Part shown: positions 62,501-64,000 of the stretch, piece by piece | Numbering within the stretch: position 1 is the first letter of the stretch | How the letters are laid out: every line of letters begins with the position of its first letter | Assembly: GCF_009727055.1 (NCBI RefSeq) | Contig: NC_052354.1 | Location: forward strand, 1,298,286-1,362,285 | Source of the DNA: Benincasa hispida | Taxonomy: Eukaryota; Streptophyta; Magnoliopsida; Cucurbitales; Cucurbitaceae | Reading direction: 5' to 3' | DNA: 64,000 nt | The notes under the pieces: model-generated | The model's database searches: none | Told to the model about the DNA's origin: nothing | Seen by the model: the letters and a program-made list of their open reading frames with translations, nothing else | Program-made: the position numbers and the translations under genes

Positions 62501-62660
62501 TAGGCCATTACCAACGATAACAAACCATTATCAGCGAGATCAGGCCATTACCATTGATACCAAACCATTACCAGCGAGATCAGGCCATTACCAGCAATAC
62601 CAAGCCATTACTAGCGATACTAGGCCATTACCAGCGATACCAAACCATCACCAGCAATAC
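62501..62660 (+). repeat. 20-bp tandem repeat, eight units
   Basis: Units of the type CAGGCCATTACCAGCGATAC repeat in strict 20-base register from 62501 to 62660, alternating CAGGCC and CAAACC starts and GAGAT and GATAC ends. Confidence 0.9.
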
Positions 62661-62731
62661 CCTCACCAGGAACTTAATTTGAGAATCGAATTCGATTCGT
62701 TTAACAGCTGAAGAAGGAATGATACTCTGCT

Positions 62732-62940
62732 GTCGGAGACAAGAAGAAGAAGAGGACGAAGAAGAGTGTAGAAACATAGAAGATCTACATCTTCAAGGTG
62801 CTGAAGCAAGTTCATCCAGATATCGGTATTTCCAGCAAGGCCATGGGTATCATGAACAACTTCAACAATGATATCTTCGAGAATTGGCCAAACACGTTGT
62901 CTCTGAAGGCACCAAGGCGATGACTAAGTTCACAAGTTCC
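62732..62940 (+). pseudogene. Histone H2B fragment with stop and internal deletion
   Basis: The frame reads VGDKKKKRTKKSVET, a TAG where H2B has Tyr, then [34 protein letters not shown]. At about 62880 it jumps, in another frame, to [19 protein letters not shown], the H2B C-terminus. The middle third of the histone fold (from EKLAQEA to VLPGE in family members) is missing. A short GAGAA word at the join is expected at both original ends, so microhomology-mediated loss is likely. The normal stop after TKFTSS is absent and repeat DNA follows. Flanks are tandem repeats on both sides, so capture by a mobile element is plausible but unproved. Confidence 0.85.
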
Positions 62941-62994
62941 TCTCCTTTCATAATCTTCTTTTTGCAGTGCTTGCAATTAGCACGTGAAATTTGT

Positions 62995-63165
62995 TGGAGA
63001 GAGCGAGATTTTGAGCGAGAAAGCGGGAGAGAGCGAGAGTGGAGAGAGCGAGATTTTAGGATAGAGCGACACTGGAGAGAGCGAGATCAGTGAGAGCATT
63101 TCGAGCGAGATTGTGGGAGAGAGCGACATCAGCGAGATGATTTTGAGCGAGATTCTCTCTTTTTA
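62995..63165 (+). repeat. Degenerate GAGAGCGAGA-type repeat
   Basis: AGAGCGAGAT, GGGAGAGAGCGA and GAGCGAGATT words recur irregularly for about 170 bases. The apparent Arg/Glu-rich frame is a translation of this repeat. Confidence 0.8.
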
Positions 63166-64000
63166 TCATTATTATTATTATTTATTAATAATTTTTTTTT
63201 TATCTTAGGCAGCCATCTGTTTTGTGGCTAGTGATACCATCCTTAGCGAGATTTCCTTCTCCATACTGTTGGCTTATGCCAGATTCTCTCAAGTTTTAAG
63301 CTCAAAACTCCTCGCCGTTGAATCTGGGGATTCAAAACTCCATCGTGACCCCTAATTCAGGTAACCTCCAAACGAGCATGATCTTTTTTGTTGATTCTTA
63401 ACTAATTTCAGCAAGAATCGGAGTTCCACAATAAAATAAACAGTATTCAGTTCGAGTAACCCATGATTTTATCAGATTTCAACCGATTAGTAGAAAAAAA
63501 TCCCATCGAACTTAGCTACATAAATACTGGCAGGACGCATGCTCTTCTTCATCTTGTAGTGTGATCTTCTTCGTTCTTACGTCCTTTGCAGTTTGAATTG
63601 TGATTCTCTTTCGATCTTACATTCTTTACATCCTTTGTCAATCAGACTCGGATTGCAAATCAGCCTTGAATTGCAGTAGGAAGCTGAGGAGAAGGGAGAA
63701 AGGAGGAAAGATGGGGAATTAGGGCTTCCCTCCCTTTTTTGTTTTCATATATATTTTATTCTTTTTTTTTTTATTTTGTTTCTTAAAATTTTTTCTTTTT
63801 TTTCCACTTTTCTCTTTTTTTTGAAGTTTCTTTTTTTCCTTTCTTTTTGCTCTTTTTTATTTATTATTAATTATTATTTTTACTAACTTGCCCCATTCTA
63901 CTTTTTTTTGTAGGAGTTACAGTGCAATCCAAAAGGAAGCACAGCAAAAGGAAATTTATTTTTATCTCATCGAACTCGTCTTTGTATGCAATAACGGTTA
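63166..64000. other. No gene recognised; pyrimidine-rich DNA
   Basis: Poly-T and CT-rich tracts alternate with short GC-richer patches (63500-63720). No reading frame or element terminus could be supported before the window ends. Confidence 0.5.

Noticed and set aside
61026..62660. A CRISPR-like array
   Set aside because: Units are contiguous tandem repeats without unique spacers, and the DNA is eukaryotic.

Overview
This window is plant nuclear DNA. Genes are split by introns with canonical GT/AG borders, intergenic DNA is very AT-rich, and LTR retrotransposon debris is abundant. The retroelement and F-box families resemble those I know from cucurbits (melon, cucumber and wax-gourd relatives). 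That placement rests on family recognition, not on a search.

Three host genes look intact. (1) A chloroplast FtsH-like pseudo-protease of the FTSHI3 type (1880-4493, minus; 4 exons, 638 codons). (2) A mitochondrial proline dehydrogenase (44653-47577, plus; 4 exons, 490 codons). (3) An archaeal-type cofactor-independent phosphoglycerate mutase homologue (52875-56753, plus; 5 coding exons, 496 codons). All exon junctions join in phase. An F-box gene (23275-24438, minus) is broken by frameshifts and a stop.

Most of the rest is transposable-element debris. 1-500: CACTA transposase fragment. 6.4-10.1 kb: Gypsy-type LTR remnant, then a decayed plant-transposon-protein gene whose leader holds two perfect 16-bp palindromes. 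10.1-19.2 kb: nested Ty1/copia, including a solo LTR inserted in pol. 19.3-22.3 kb: reverse-strand copia 3' end. 27.1-31.9 kb: reverse-strand SIRE-like copia with an env-like reading region after pol. 31.9-34.5 kb: a CGATC-type tandem array, a tRNA-Met primer-binding site and a 2-kb LTR with a long TA microsatellite. 36.7 kb: a decayed RNase H1 N-terminal domain. 37.5-44.1 kb: foldback and MITE-like elements, one nested in another with an exact 8-bp target duplication. 49.7-51.3 kb: a PIF/Harbinger-like element flanked by TAA, holding an assembly N inside a perfect 72-bp duplication. 56.8-60.8 kb: a 5'-truncated copia just after the mutase stop. 61.0-63.2 kb: tandem repeats and a deleted, stop-bearing histone H2B fragment.

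The three host genes serve unrelated roles (plastid AAA+ machinery, proline catabolism, possible glycolytic mutase) and form no cluster. I found no CRISPR array, operon, rRNA or intact tRNA, and no convincing new biological system. The most interesting signals are the nested element structures, the short-palindrome arrays in element leaders, the captured H2B fragment, and the ACGT-core cluster upstream of proline dehydrogenase.
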